A DNA stretch of 64,000 nt. Source: Trypanosoma brucei gambiense DAL972 (Eukaryota; Euglenozoa; Kinetoplastea; Trypanosomatida; Trypanosomatidae). Shown piece after piece: positions 39,543 through 49,620 of the stretch. Where the stretch lies: assembly GCF_000210295.1 (NCBI RefSeq), contig NC_026741.1, forward strand, positions 1,550,001-1,614,000, read 5' to 3'. The notes under the pieces were generated by a model. It was not told the DNA's origin. It saw only the letters and a list, made by a program, of their open reading frames with translations, and did no database searches. Numbering within the stretch: position 1 is the first letter of the stretch; every line of letters starts with the position of its first letter. The translations under genes were made by a program, and so were the position numbers.

Positions 39543-42500
39543 ATGGATCGTGAACAATTAGAAACAGATCCCCTCACGGCACCATTGGGTGGAAGGAATG
39601 AAGATGAGGACATACCGGTGGAAGGAACCGACAAGGAGGGCGATAACGACTGCGGCCCGGCATTTTTTGAGGAAGAGGAAGAGTGTGCACAGCTTCTCGC
39701 GCGCGTACACGAAGCATGGAGGAATGAATCCAAACTCGAGGCACCACCGCATGCGGATGAAGGGGGAAAGACGTGGAATAAAACACTTCCCACCGCTGCT
39801 GAGGATCCGCAGGGTGTTGCAGTTGCATTGGAACGTTTTGAACGCATCATATCTGTATATCAAGAATCCCCACATTTGCTGCACAGCTACCTTGAGGAAC
39901 TTCTTGGGCCACTTATGGTACTGTTGCAAGATTTGCTTACTGGGGCAGCAACCATCTGGCGCGCAGAGCACAGGACGGAAGTTTGTACTGGTCCTCAGGC
40001 GGTAGGTGGTGAAGTGGTTTCACATGGTTTGGGTAGAAACTATGATGAATACGACGCGGATGCACCAAAGAGCTTCATACATCATGTTTGTCGTGCCATC
40101 TACGTAGTGGTTAAAACGGCTGGGGAGAAGTGTTGCACATCTTATTTTTCCAATGATGTGAGATTGTATGAAGATGTCTTTTACGCACTGCGATGGTGGC
40201 AAGAGAGCGGTGAGGCACAACGGGAGTGGGAGGTACGCTACTGTTTGCTTCTCTGGCTATCTAACCTTGTACTTGTGCCCTTTTCCCTTACCATAATCGA
40301 CTCTTCCACCAGTGGCAGTGGCTCCCTTTCCGATACGGTTCTGCAAACTGCTGTGGCGTTCCTGAGGGACACATCGAAGTGTCGGGAGGGGGCTGCACTT
40401 CTCGTGGCGCGTTTATTGACCCGACCGGATAGTGAAGATCACCGTGTTTATTTTTTTGCTTACGCACAAAAGGTTGTAGCGGATCCCGCTAGTACCAACC
40501 TCCTCTTACACGGTGTTTTACTGGCACTAGCGAAGACCATGAAACTTGGGCAGCGAGGTGAGTTGGCTCCACATGCACCACAGCTTATTCCTAGCGTGAC
40601 AGCTGTTTTCTCTAGAAGTGGAAGTGACACACTACTGTGCAAGGCGGCGGTAAAGGTTGTGCAGAGGCTCGCGCTTTCCTTGCTTAGGAGTCGATCTGCA
40701 CCGTGGAAATATTACAGGCATGTGGCTTCCCTGTATCAAAACCTGAGCGGCTCAGACGGCCATGAGGCGACCGGTAGTAACAAGAATGATGAGGTGAATA
40801 ATAATAATATGATTCATAGCAATGAGGAGGAAGGCGAGGAGGGATGTGAAGAGGACGATTACTTGCCTGAGGATTGTGGTTTGGAGGAAGCAATAGGATT
40901 GCTGCTGGATGCAGTGGCCCATAAGGACACGGTGGTGCGCTGGAGCGCAGCGAAGGGCATTGCGCGTGTTTGTGGGCGGCTCCCTCGTGCGATGGCGGGG
41001 GATGTCGTTGACGCACTCCTCGATGTGTTTAGCAACGAAAATTCGGATAGTGGTTGGCACGGAGGACTGCTGGCTTTGGCGGAACTCTGCCGCCGGAGCC
41101 TTCTTCCTGTCCAGAGGCTCGCAATGGTAGTTCAGTTTGCAACGAGAGGATTAGCGTTTGACTTGAGCAAAGGGACGTATAGCGTAGGGTCACACGTACG
41201 GGATGCCGCGTGCTACGTCTGCTGGTCAATTGCCCGCGCGTACAATGCGGTAGATATCGAGGAGCATGTACACAAACTGAGCACCTGCCTTGTTGTCACC
41301 TCCCTCTTTGACAGGGAAGTTCATGTGCGGCGTGCGGCGGCTGCGGCTTTTCAGGAATCTGTTGGCAGGTTAGGTAACTTCCCTGATGGTATTCGTCTGG
41401 TCACGACAATGGACTTCTTTTCCCTCGCCTCACTGCAGAATGCCTACCTTCATGTTGCACCGATCGTTGCGGAAAACGCGTCATATAGAGGCCGAATGCT
41501 CGAGGAGCTGGTGGCCGTTAAGCTTTTGCACTGGGACCGACGTGTACGGTGTTTTGCCTCACAGGCACTCGGTCAGATTGGCGTCTTGGAGAGCCGAACA
41601 ACTCTGGACGAGATAACGCTGCAACTTCTGGGCCGGGTTACAAACGACACGGTGGCCATTCGGCACGGTGCTATCCTCGGCATAGCGGAACTCGTCAACC
41701 ACTTGGATGTGCATTCATGGTCAAAGGAACTTATTTGTCAAATTGCGGGAATCATACCGCGGCTGGATGCAGCGCGTTTGTTTCGTTCTCGTGGAGGTGA
41801 ATATGTTCGACAAGCGTGCTGTCACCTGCTTGCGGCCGCTTCTCGTCGACACATGCCGCTGCCCGAAACCGTTGAGGTGCAGAAGATGGGTGGAATGGTT
41901 GGACGTGCTAATACTTTGGCAAAAATGCAAGAGTTCTTTGAGGACACGTGGAAACAAATACTAGAATGGCTACAGTTTGATGCCGTGAATGCGTATGAAG
42001 AGTTTGCAGCAGCGTACTACACTGTGTTTGCCAACCCTTTCCATCATCAGGTACTGCACAAAATGTTGAGCGGATGTGAAGAAGGCCGCAACCCGATGGA
42101 GCGCCGTGGTAACATCCTTGCCACCGGAGCATTGCCATGGTCGGTGATATCTAAACACTCGAACCAACCAAAGGTGGATGATGATGGCGTAGACGAAAGT
42201 GAAAAGGCTTATTTTATGATGATACTGAAAACAGCTATGGGTGCTACCAAGTTAGAAAAGTGCAAGGAGATGCAAGATGCTGAATCCCGAAGGAATGCTG
42301 TTCGTTCCCTGCGCACAACTTTGACGCGCATCCCTGAGGGAGCCCCTCAGATGACCGTAGGTCTTTACGAGTCTGTTGTGCAGCATATCGTTGCCACACT
42401 GGATGATTATGCGGCGGATCGGCGTGGTGACGTGGGGTCGTTTGTGCGACAGGAGGCTATTGGATCTCTTCCTGCTGTTGTGGAGTATGGGTTGAAAGTG

Positions 42501-43574
42501 AAGTGTTGCTCCAGTGCGTTGGTGGTGCGTGTAATACAGGCACTGCTAAAGCAGGCTATGGAGAAGTTGGATCGGTTGCGTGGGCGGGCTGTTGAGGCAT
42601 TACAGCAAATTGTATTTCTTCCAGGTGCGCTACCAAGCGAGGGCGGTAACAACACGGGGCTTACGCATATGGACAAGCAGGGCACATTTATTAGCGAAGA
42701 AGCGAACGGTGCTATGAGGAACAGTGAAATGATTTTAGCTGAAGAGGGGGGAAATTTACTTAACGACACTAGCGTATTGGCCAAAGTGGTAACAATGGAT
42801 CCCGCTGCAGACAAGTGCTCACCACAAAACGTTTTTACGGCTGTGGGACGCCCGCTACTTCTTACACGACTGTTTGCATCATGTGTGGTCGAGGGTCTGG
42901 TTGTTTCCGCTGGATCCCTCTCTGTGCACATTATGCAACCAGCTGTTGACGCACTTCTGCATGCCTTCAGGGCATCGACAGAGGAAAGTGTCTATCTTTC
43001 ATGGGTGTTAATTACGGTTGCTGCAAAACATGCGCACAACGAACGTGTTGTTGTGCCGCTTTGCGTTACCGTGAGCCGCCTCATCAACGCATGTGTCTTC
43101 GATGAAGATCGTCATATAGATGTGGTGGAGATACTAAGGAGTGAATTGAAGTTTTTCGCCACGAACATCCACGCACTGCTCCCACTTATTGGTGTGCTTG
43201 GAGACCTCTGTCGCAGTCCTGTTACTGCCGCGCGGCACGCCGCCTGGGGGCTAAGTCTTGTGATGCTCGCTAGCCGTTACCCGAAGGTCCGCGCTCGTAT
43301 GGGGACTGACATGTACACTTCTCTCCTCGTACTTTCTGCAGCGGATACGACTCTCAATCTTGATAGGGCCATACAGCAGCTCACTGCGACACCGTGGGAT
43401 GGAAACGATGCTACCAAAGTGCGTAGCGCAAGGGATGAACTGTACGGTGCACTCGGTATCGAAAAACCCTCAAAAGATGCTGCGACAGGCGATGCGGTGG
43501 AACATGAAAAGAAAAAAACAGCTCGAATGGTAGCCAGTTCATACCTTCATCTCGTGCATGAGGCAGGGTACTGA
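39543..43574 (+). CDS. TBCD: Tubulin-folding cofactor D
   Basis: A 1343-residue HEAT-repeat protein. The most telling block is near residues 459-510: HKDTVVRWSAAKGIARVCGRLP, then WHGGLLALAELCRRSLL, which is diagnostic of cofactor D. Further matches are VRDAACYVCWSIARAY, HVRRAAAAAFQESVGR, RVRCFASQALG, and DAARLFRSRGGEYVRQACC. The protein captures beta-tubulin and, with cofactors A, B, C and E and Arl2, assembles the alpha/beta dimer. It is longer than the usual 1200 residues because of a charged N-terminal extension (1-90) and an Asn/Glu-rich insert near 405-450. The reading frame is intact across 4 kb. Tubulin-rich trypanosomes are expected to need this chaperone. Confidence 0.93.
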   Translation: MDREQLETDPLTAPLGGRNEDEDIPVEGTDKEGDNDCGPAFFEEEEECAQLLARVHEAWRNESKLEAPPHADEGGKTWNKTLPTAAEDPQGVAVALERFERIISVYQESPHLLHSYLEELLGPLMVLLQDLLTGAATIWRAEHRTEVCTGPQAVGGEVVSHGLGRNYDEYDADAPKSFIHHVCRAIYVVVKTAGEKCCTSYFSNDVRLYEDVFYALRWWQESGEAQREWEVRYCLLLWLSNLVLVPFSLTIIDSSTSGSGSLSDTVLQTAVAFLRDTSKCREGAALLVARLLTRPDSEDHRVYFFAYAQKVVADPASTNLLLHGVLLALAKTMKLGQRGELAPHAPQLIPSVTAVFSRSGSDTLLCKAAVKVVQRLALSLLRSRSAPWKYYRHVASLYQNLSGSDGHEATGSNKNDEVNNNNMIHSNEEEGEEGCEEDDYLPEDCGLEEAIGLLLDAVAHKDTVVRWSAAKGIARVCGRLPRAMAGDVVDALLDVFSNENSDSGWHGGLLALAELCRRSLLPVQRLAMVVQFATRGLAFDLSKGTYSVGSHVRDAACYVCWSIARAYNAVDIEEHVHKLSTCLVVTSLFDREVHVRRAAAAAFQESVGRLGNFPDGIRLVTTMDFFSLASLQNAYLHVAPIVAENASYRGRMLEELVAVKLLHWDRRVRCFASQALGQIGVLESRTTLDEITLQLLGRVTNDTVAIRHGAILGIAELVNHLDVHSWSKELICQIAGIIPRLDAARLFRSRGGEYVRQACCHLLAAASRRHMPLPETVEVQKMGGMVGRANTLAKMQEFFEDTWKQILEWLQFDAVNAYEEFAAAYYTVFANPFHHQVLHKMLSGCEEGRNPMERRGNILATGALPWSVISKHSNQPKVDDDGVDESEKAYFMMILKTAMGATKLEKCKEMQDAESRRNAVRSLRTTLTRIPEGAPQMTVGLYESVVQHIVATLDDYAADRRGDVGSFVRQEAIGSLPAVVEYGLKVKCCSSALVVRVIQALLKQAMEKLDRLRGRAVEALQQIVFLPGALPSEGGNNTGLTHMDKQGTFISEEANGAMRNSEMILAEEGGNLLNDTSVLAKVVTMDPAADKCSPQNVFTAVGRPLLLTRLFASCVVEGLVVSAGSLSVHIMQPAVDALLHAFRASTEESVYLSWVLITVAAKHAHNERVVVPLCVTVSRLINACVFDEDRHIDVVEILRSELKFFATNIHALLPLIGVLGDLCRSPVTAARHAAWGLSLVMLASRYPKVRARMGTDMYTSLLVLSAADTTLNLDRAIQQLTATPWDGNDATKVRSARDELYGALGIEKPSKDAATGDAVEHEKKKTARMVASSYLHLVHEAGY

Positions 43575-43677
43575 AGGGGAGAGGATCCCATGCACATCCT
43601 ATAGTGGAGCTATATTTTTTAAAGGGGAAAAAGATAAAACAGGTAAATAAAACAGTTAAGCCTATTTGTTCGTCTTT

Positions 43678-43713
<36 letters not shown>

Positions 43714-44269
43714 GGTGTCGTTTCCTTATCGAATTCTTAATTTGTTGTTGCTCATTCCCCCTTTTCCTTGTTATCAGCGCTGGATTCACGTTGGTGGGCC
43801 TTTAAGTAATGGACGAAAGGGCACATGGTCAAAAATAACGAAGCAACTATCATAAACAATGAAAGACAGAGAGGAAACTGTGGAACAGTCCCATCTGTCG
43901 AAAAGACACTTCGCCGCTCCGACGAGTAACGTTGCCAATCGCAAAGGTGAGCTCTTGTGTGTAAAGGTGGGTTTGCATTACACTGTCCAAACGCGTTTCA
44001 TAAATCATAATTCTTTTCTTATGAGTGCCTCGCGCATGTAGTGCACTGACACCACCTTCGCATGCTCCGTTTGTTTCCCTTTTTGCTGTTTTATACTTCC
44101 CTTTCTTTTTTTTTGCTTTCTAAATGCCAGTGCTTTTGCACGTCTGGCGGGGTAACGTACTGCCGGGCCAACACTGTACACAACCCTTAGCGGTCCGCCG
44201 GCGTTTCCCCCTTTTTTTCTAGTAGCATTTGTCCTTGTTAGGGACGGAACTCTTTGCGACTCAGCTAAC
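43575..44269. other. Spacer upstream of VPS34
   Basis: About 700 nt with no supported gene. It holds a long AT repeat and two acceptor candidates: AG 44129-44130 after a long T tract, and AG 44221-44222 after GTTTCCCCCTTTTTTTCT, the latter leaving a 47-nt ATG-free leader. A 60-codon frame at 43859-44041 begins with ATG but shows nothing recognisable. Confidence 0.5.
43680..43711. repeat. (AT)n microsatellite
   Basis: Sixteen AT units, the longest pure AT run in the window, just downstream of the cofactor D stop codon. Confidence 0.97.
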
Positions 44270-47101
44270 ATGGCCACGAACGAGGACACCGTTGCTTGCA
44301 CACTGAAAGAGGAAAACTGCGGCACGCTTCGTGGGGCGCCACCCAGCAATGAGTTTTTGCTCGCGAACGACATGGAAGAACCGTTTATGGTTCACCTTTG
44401 CGCAGTTGATGGGTACGGAAGATGGTGTCGCAGAAGAAATGAAGAGACCAGACGACGGTGTAACGGTAACGGTGGTGAGGGCGAGGGGAGGAATAATTCC
44501 TCTTTCAATAGTGCTTTTGTCCCCTATGGGCAGCTTGTTGGGTCCATGTCATCTTTGCCGCTGCGTGGCGAGGCGCACTATCCGAGTTACAGTGAAGATG
44601 ATACACTGTGTGTCACTCTCCAGATGTTCCACATGGGGATGCCCATCACACCGATCCTGCAGTCGTCCCACACATATGGTTGTCACCAAAGGTTGGAAGA
44701 GTGGATTATCTTTCCCATAGCCATACAAGATATCCCACTTGACGCTTTGGTTCACTGTCATGTGTATGCACCCCACGGCCTGGTAGGGCGCACATCTTTT
44801 CACCCATTCACGGCTTGCGGTGAGTTAAAGACAGGTAGGCGGCGCTACGAACTTCAGGCAGGTACTGCTGCTGGTACCGAACGTGCTGACCACGACGATT
44901 CCGATAGTGTCAATGGTAATAAGCGCGCGCCAAGTCGCATGGGGATGAACCCACAAGAGCTGATGCTACGCGATCTTCGGCGCGGCCTCGTCCCTCAAAT
45001 ACCGTGGATGGACAAGATGATTAAGCGGCAGGTGGGAGAGCTGCAGACAAAAAACGACGAGACCACAGGGTCACAGTCAATAGCGCTTTCAGTGTTGTTT
45101 CCATCAACAAATGGTGATCAACGGGTGTTTCTTCTCTCAGCACCGCGGGATAAACTTCCGGCTAGCATTGTTTCACTTATCCCTCCGCCGGATAGAGTGG
45201 TAACAAGTCGGACTTCCCCGTTCGCCGCACTTGCAGCTACACCTAAACAACCTTACGTTGATTTGTGTGTCGACGACGAGAATCTTTGTGAGGCTAAGGT
45301 GGCCGCTCTGTCCAATCCGAGGCTTTTTCTTTCCAGTGCGAACACACAGCCTGGGCCTGTTGAGCGGGCTCAACTGAAAGAAATTGCTCAGAAACCACTG
45401 ATTCACCTTGAGGAACTGAAGTTAGGCGAAAGGACTCTTCTTTGTCGGTTCCGACATTTCCTCACACGAGATCCAGCATATTTTGTGCCTTTTATGCGGT
45501 CGGTGAATTGGGATGATAAAATTGAGAAGCGAGAGGCCTTGAAGGTTATGCAGCAGTGGAAACCTATCGGTTTCACTCAGGCGTTGATTTGTTTGTCCTT
45601 TTACTTTCGCAAGGTGGTGGACGTCCGTATTTACGCAATTAATGTGCTAGACAAAAGTTCGGATGACCGTCTGTTTCGATTCTTGATCCAACTTGTGCAA
45701 GGTGTGAGGTACGATGTTAATGGCGAACTGGAAACGTTTTTGCTTCGGCGGGCCGCGAATTGTTGGGAAATTTGCTCCAATCTATTCTGGTATGTGCTGA
45801 CAGAGGCCTCATTGGGTAGCGGAAACTCCCAAGGAGATGGGCAGGAGGAACGGTACACTACCTTCCTTCAGAATATCAAGGCTACGCTGCAGCGGACAAA
45901 ACCGTGCTTCCTTCAGCGGATTCATCAACAGGTGAAGCTTATGGGTACGCTGCGCACGTTAAACAAATCACTATTGAAGGCCAGTGACCGGGTCAAACGA
46001 ATGGAATTTGCCACGTCACTCATTGACAGCAAAGAATGCGGTATTCGGGAGCTATTCTTCCCATCTCCCATCTCCTCCCTCTCCGAGGACCCGAGGGAGA
46101 CGGCGGCAGTGCAGGGACGCATTGTCACCCTTCCAACGCACCCCAGTGCAGTAGTGGAGGATATCATCTCAGAGGGGTTTTATATGTTCAAGAGCGCCAT
46201 GATGCCCATCAAGGTCCCTTTTGTCCTCCACCCAGAACCCCTAGGCAGCAACACTTGTCACCGCAGTCCAGTAGTGGAAGATGGAACAAACACGGGACCA
46301 AGCACTGTCCCAGTAACAGTTTCTAGGCCCGAAGGTGGGTTGCTGTTCAAAGTGGGTGATGATGTGCGACAGGATCAACTCGTCGTTCAACTCGTGCAGC
46401 TCATTGACATGATACTGCGACAGGATGGGCTTGACCTCTGCCTTTGCCCGTACCGCGTTATTGCCACAGGCCCAACAGAAGGTTTGGTAGAGTTAATCCC
46501 TAACGTTGTTACTCTCCAAAGCGTGCAGCGTGATATCACAGGGTTCATTCGTTCGCACAATCAGAGTCAGGAGGGATACACAGCGGCTATGTCACGTTTC
46601 ACCAAAAGCTGCGCTGGTTATTGTGTTCTAACGTTTATATTAGGTATCGGCGATCGGCACCTTGAGAACATCCTGCTAGCACACGATGGTCGCCTACTGC
46701 ACATCGACTTCGGCTACATCCTTGGAAACGACCCCAAGCCGTTCCCGCCTCCAATGAAAATCAATAAGGAAATGGTGGAGGCACTCGGTGGCCCGCAGAG
46801 TACCGGCTATATGGAGTTCAAGTCGTACTGCTGTAGTTCGTATAACATAATTCGGGAGCATGCACAGGTTATTTTGAGCATGCTCTTGCTCATGGTAGAT
46901 GCCTCTATTCCGCATATATCAGGCGATGGTAAGGTGGATCCGCGTGTCAACCTGTTGAAGGTGCAGGAGAAACTAAGGTTGGATCTCTCCAATGCAGAAG
47001 CATCGCAGTACATCCAAAATGTCATAGCTGATAGTGTGGGGTCTATTTTCACTAACCTCTGGGATGTTTTACATGCCGCCGCTCAGGCGCGGCGGGCCTA
47101 G
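44270..47101 (+). CDS. VPS34: Class III phosphatidylinositol 3-kinase VPS34
   Basis: A 943-residue lipid kinase with the VPS34 order of domains: a divergent N-terminal C2 region (about 90-250), a helical PIK domain (about 366-515, RFRHFLTRDPAYFVPFMRSVNW, QWKPIGFTQAL), and a kinase domain (about 640-943). In the kinase domain GDDVRQDQLVVQLVQ starts at 696, the catalytic loop is GIGDRHLENIL with D795, H797 and N800, and the metal site is DFG at 813-815 in HIDFGYILGNDPKPFPPPMK. The PFPPPMK activation loop is typical of enzymes that make PI3P only. It acts on endosomal, Golgi and autophagic membranes with VPS15; T. brucei VPS34 is reported to matter for endocytosis and Golgi division. The C-terminal amphipathic helix (FTNLWDVLHAAAQ) needed for membrane activity is present. 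Confidence 0.97.
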   Translation: MATNEDTVACTLKEENCGTLRGAPPSNEFLLANDMEEPFMVHLCAVDGYGRWCRRRNEETRRRCNGNGGEGEGRNNSSFNSAFVPYGQLVGSMSSLPLRGEAHYPSYSEDDTLCVTLQMFHMGMPITPILQSSHTYGCHQRLEEWIIFPIAIQDIPLDALVHCHVYAPHGLVGRTSFHPFTACGELKTGRRRYELQAGTAAGTERADHDDSDSVNGNKRAPSRMGMNPQELMLRDLRRGLVPQIPWMDKMIKRQVGELQTKNDETTGSQSIALSVLFPSTNGDQRVFLLSAPRDKLPASIVSLIPPPDRVVTSRTSPFAALAATPKQPYVDLCVDDENLCEAKVAALSNPRLFLSSANTQPGPVERAQLKEIAQKPLIHLEELKLGERTLLCRFRHFLTRDPAYFVPFMRSVNWDDKIEKREALKVMQQWKPIGFTQALICLSFYFRKVVDVRIYAINVLDKSSDDRLFRFLIQLVQGVRYDVNGELETFLLRRAANCWEICSNLFWYVLTEASLGSGNSQGDGQEERYTTFLQNIKATLQRTKPCFLQRIHQQVKLMGTLRTLNKSLLKASDRVKRMEFATSLIDSKECGIRELFFPSPISSLSEDPRETAAVQGRIVTLPTHPSAVVEDIISEGFYMFKSAMMPIKVPFVLHPEPLGSNTCHRSPVVEDGTNTGPSTVPVTVSRPEGGLLFKVGDDVRQDQLVVQLVQLIDMILRQDGLDLCLCPYRVIATGPTEGLVELIPNVVTLQSVQRDITGFIRSHNQSQEGYTAAMSRFTKSCAGYCVLTFILGIGDRHLENILLAHDGRLLHIDFGYILGNDPKPFPPPMKINKEMVEALGGPQSTGYMEFKSYCCSSYNIIREHAQVILSMLLLMVDASIPHISGDGKVDPRVNLLKVQEKLRLDLSNAEASQYIQNVIADSVGSIFTNLWDVLHAAAQARRA

Positions 47102-47574
47102 AGGCTCACACTTGGTGGACGATCTTTAACCGGTGACGGGTTGAGAAAAGAATGAGGCTGAACAGGTCGTGTGCACACGTGGAAGTGTGCGGCTCGCTAC
47201 ATATGTTATTTCTTTCAGTGCAGTTTTGAGGAGTGTTGTTACGGGGAAGGGTGTCTGGAAGACCGAGTGTTGGCACCGAATGTGCCACCCTGTGCTCAGA
47301 AACTTGTGTGAAATCGCTTGTCTCTTTTGCTAACATTGCCACATCCGACGTACGCATTTTCATGCCTACGGAGTTGTCAACATGGAAACGGAAAAGGGTG
47401 CGTTTGTCTTCCTAAGTGCTACTTCACCCGGCATACATCGCTTTGCATAGTCAGCAGGTGTTGTCAAATGTGTCTCTCTTTGCTCGCGTCACCTCTCTGC
47501 CTATGTTCCTTTCGTCATGTTGTTGATTGCTCATCCATATTTGGGTAAATGATAAAGGTTTCTGTCAATTCTTT
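47102..47574. other. Spacer between VPS34 and the PCIF1-like gene
   Basis: About 470 nt, no gene recognised. The C/T-rich part 47471-47520 with AG at 47556-47557 is the probable acceptor of the next gene and removes the ATG at 47549, leaving a 17-nt leader. Confidence 0.5.
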
Positions 47575-49293
47575 ATGAAACGGGGTAGTGATGGATGTGG
47601 TCCGGATGCTTCCCACCCCAGTTTGTGTTTTCATCGCGAAGTACTGACTTGTCTACAGTGGTCTGTCATCCGCCGTGACTTTCTGGAGAAATTACGATTT
47701 ACTCCACTGCTTCGGTTCGCTGAACCAAATAAGCTGTGGCGCCACAGTAATGAGGCGCTCGGAAAGTGGATCCTCTCACAGGTGGCACGGGATACATCCA
47801 ATGGGATGACATCAAACGATATTATTGCATCCACTTCAAGCAGTTGCATCACACCCTCACTCAGTTGTGCGATGTCGTCTTTCTTTCCTTCCGATGATGC
47901 GTTATCACGTGGAACTTATGATGAGCAACTCATTCGTGACCTCTCGATGAAGTGTACAACCCCCAGCAACCAAGAAACCATTAAGTGCATCACACAGCTA
48001 GTGAAGGAGTTCAACCTTGCGGAGCGTTGCAAGAGAGCCACATCAGAGGTCCAGAGACAAATGGCGAATGTAACCCTTTCATCGGTCTGCGTTCCAGTCA
48101 TCCGCACCATAGCAGCAAACGATGAGAAGAACCGCACGGCTGTGCAGAGGCGTATACAAGGTGCGATTGCCACTATTGACGTGGTGTGGTCCAGGAACAT
48201 TCCAAGGGATGCTCGATCGGGTTGTCCCCAGGTTTCTATCCCACTTGCCGCGTACAAAAAGCTTGACATGAGTTATCGCCAATTCGGTGGCAAGAGCGAT
48301 GAGGAAAAGTATCCACGACTCAGTTATGAAAAGTGTTTTACTTTGCGAGCAGCAACATTGGCGCTTCGGTATGAGTGTTGCTTGGCAACGGGATCTCTGC
48401 AGCTGTGTGCAGACCTGCGATTGAAACAACACCTTCACGCTAACGGTTACCGAGTCATAGATTTATGTGCTTCGCCCATCAACGCGTATATGGGGGAACC
48501 CAAGGAGGGTTCCTATCTTGTAGGCGAGAGTCGCGCTGAAGAGAAATCATCCAGTGAGGTCAATGACTCCTTTATTGGGTGTGAAAACACCCCAAATCAC
48601 TTCTGTAGTGCATTTCCCGATACGGACTGCTACTTTGGAAGTCTGGGGAGTGTGCTCAAATTTGACGTTGTACAGGCGTATAATACGCCCCAAATTAACC
48701 CGGATAAACGTCCGCTCCTTCTTACCCTTGATGTTCCGTACGACGAGGATCTCTGTGAAAGAATCTTTCTGAAGTTGGTCAGTGATATGAAGCGCGTCGA
48801 GACCGAATTGGCAACGATGGAAGGAAGTGTTAACACCGACTTGGTTGTTGCAGATTATGTGTTGGTGTTGCCTCTTTGGTGGGAAGTTCCACTAGAGATC
48901 AAGAAGCGGCTCTTTTCGTGTCCAAATGGTAGCGGGGAAGAGGCCTCGGCAACCGGTAACATTGAGGGTAAGGAAGATGAGGAAGAGGTACTTAAGAGAG
49001 TTATTAGGGAACGCAGTGCGTTGTTGAAGGAGGGTCATGTGCTTCCTTATGAATGGCCGGTGAAGTTGGCGGCAGCAGCTGGTGAGAAGTGGCCGTGTTT
49101 TGACGGTGTTTTCGTGGGAGGTAGTTATGAGTACTTTTGCACCATCACAAACAAGCGCCTCTCCGGTGTGACGGCTACGGAGGTGATTGGGTTGGAGCAA
49201 CCGCGGAGTGTTCGTGGCGGTAACTCGTTGCCTTCGTTGCGTACCTCACTTGACAGCTTCTACGGACGGCAGGTGACGGCGGCCGGACGGTGA
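47575..49293 (+). CDS. PCIF1/CAPAM-like putative cap adenosine N6-methyltransferase
   Basis: A 572-residue protein (first ATG; the frame is open upstream to a TTG). The C-terminal half follows the methyltransferase part of PCIF1, the enzyme that methylates N6 of the cap-adjacent 2'-O-methyladenosine: ASPINAY, then FCSAFPDTDCYFGS at 343-356 (almost identical to the family signature), LLLTLDVPYDEDLCERI with D386-V-P-Y389 where PCIF1 has its NPPF catalytic tetrad, and VLVLPLWWEVP where the family has a similar strand. The N-terminal half (IRRDFLEKLRFTPLLRF...) is helical like PCIF1's. No WW domain is present. In trypanosomes the spliced-leader cap 4 begins with N6,N6,2'-O-trimethyladenosine, so a role there is attractive, but the altered tetrad leaves activity open. 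Confidence 0.8.
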   Translation: MKRGSDGCGPDASHPSLCFHREVLTCLQWSVIRRDFLEKLRFTPLLRFAEPNKLWRHSNEALGKWILSQVARDTSNGMTSNDIIASTSSSCITPSLSCAMSSFFPSDDALSRGTYDEQLIRDLSMKCTTPSNQETIKCITQLVKEFNLAERCKRATSEVQRQMANVTLSSVCVPVIRTIAANDEKNRTAVQRRIQGAIATIDVVWSRNIPRDARSGCPQVSIPLAAYKKLDMSYRQFGGKSDEEKYPRLSYEKCFTLRAATLALRYECCLATGSLQLCADLRLKQHLHANGYRVIDLCASPINAYMGEPKEGSYLVGESRAEEKSSSEVNDSFIGCENTPNHFCSAFPDTDCYFGSLGSVLKFDVVQAYNTPQINPDKRPLLLTLDVPYDEDLCERIFLKLVSDMKRVETELATMEGSVNTDLVVADYVLVLPLWWEVPLEIKKRLFSCPNGSGEEASATGNIEGKEDEEEVLKRVIRERSALLKEGHVLPYEWPVKLAAAAGEKWPCFDGVFVGGSYEYFCTITNKRLSGVTATEVIGLEQPRSVRGGNSLPSLRTSLDSFYGRQVTAAGR

Positions 49294-49620
49294 GTAATGT
49301 GAAAGGGAAGACTGAGAGGGGTCGTGTCACCTCACCGAACGTAGGTGTTGTGTGCACATACATGGGGAGGGCTATTTGATGGTGGTGTGATTTTCTCTCT
49401 GTTTGTTAACCCCTCCAGTATATAAGCCACGAGAGAGGTATGACGAGAACAACGTTTGGTCATTCCCTTCCTCCTCCTTCAACTTTTTTTCCGTTATTTT
49501 CTTTTAGGTGTTTAATCGTTGCTAGTCGTTGCGCCTAGGGCCTCAAAAGGAAGTGAAATTGGTGAAAGTCACTGCTGAAAGGGTCCTTCTTTTTGTCGTC
49601 GCAGTTAAGCAAAGGCACAC
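49294..49620. other. Spacer upstream of the 329-residue protein gene
   Basis: 327 nt, no gene. Acceptor candidates are AG 49506-49507 after a long C/T tract (49465-49505) and AG 49603-49604 after CCTTCTTTTTGTCGTCGC, the latter giving a 16-nt leader. Confidence 0.5.
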
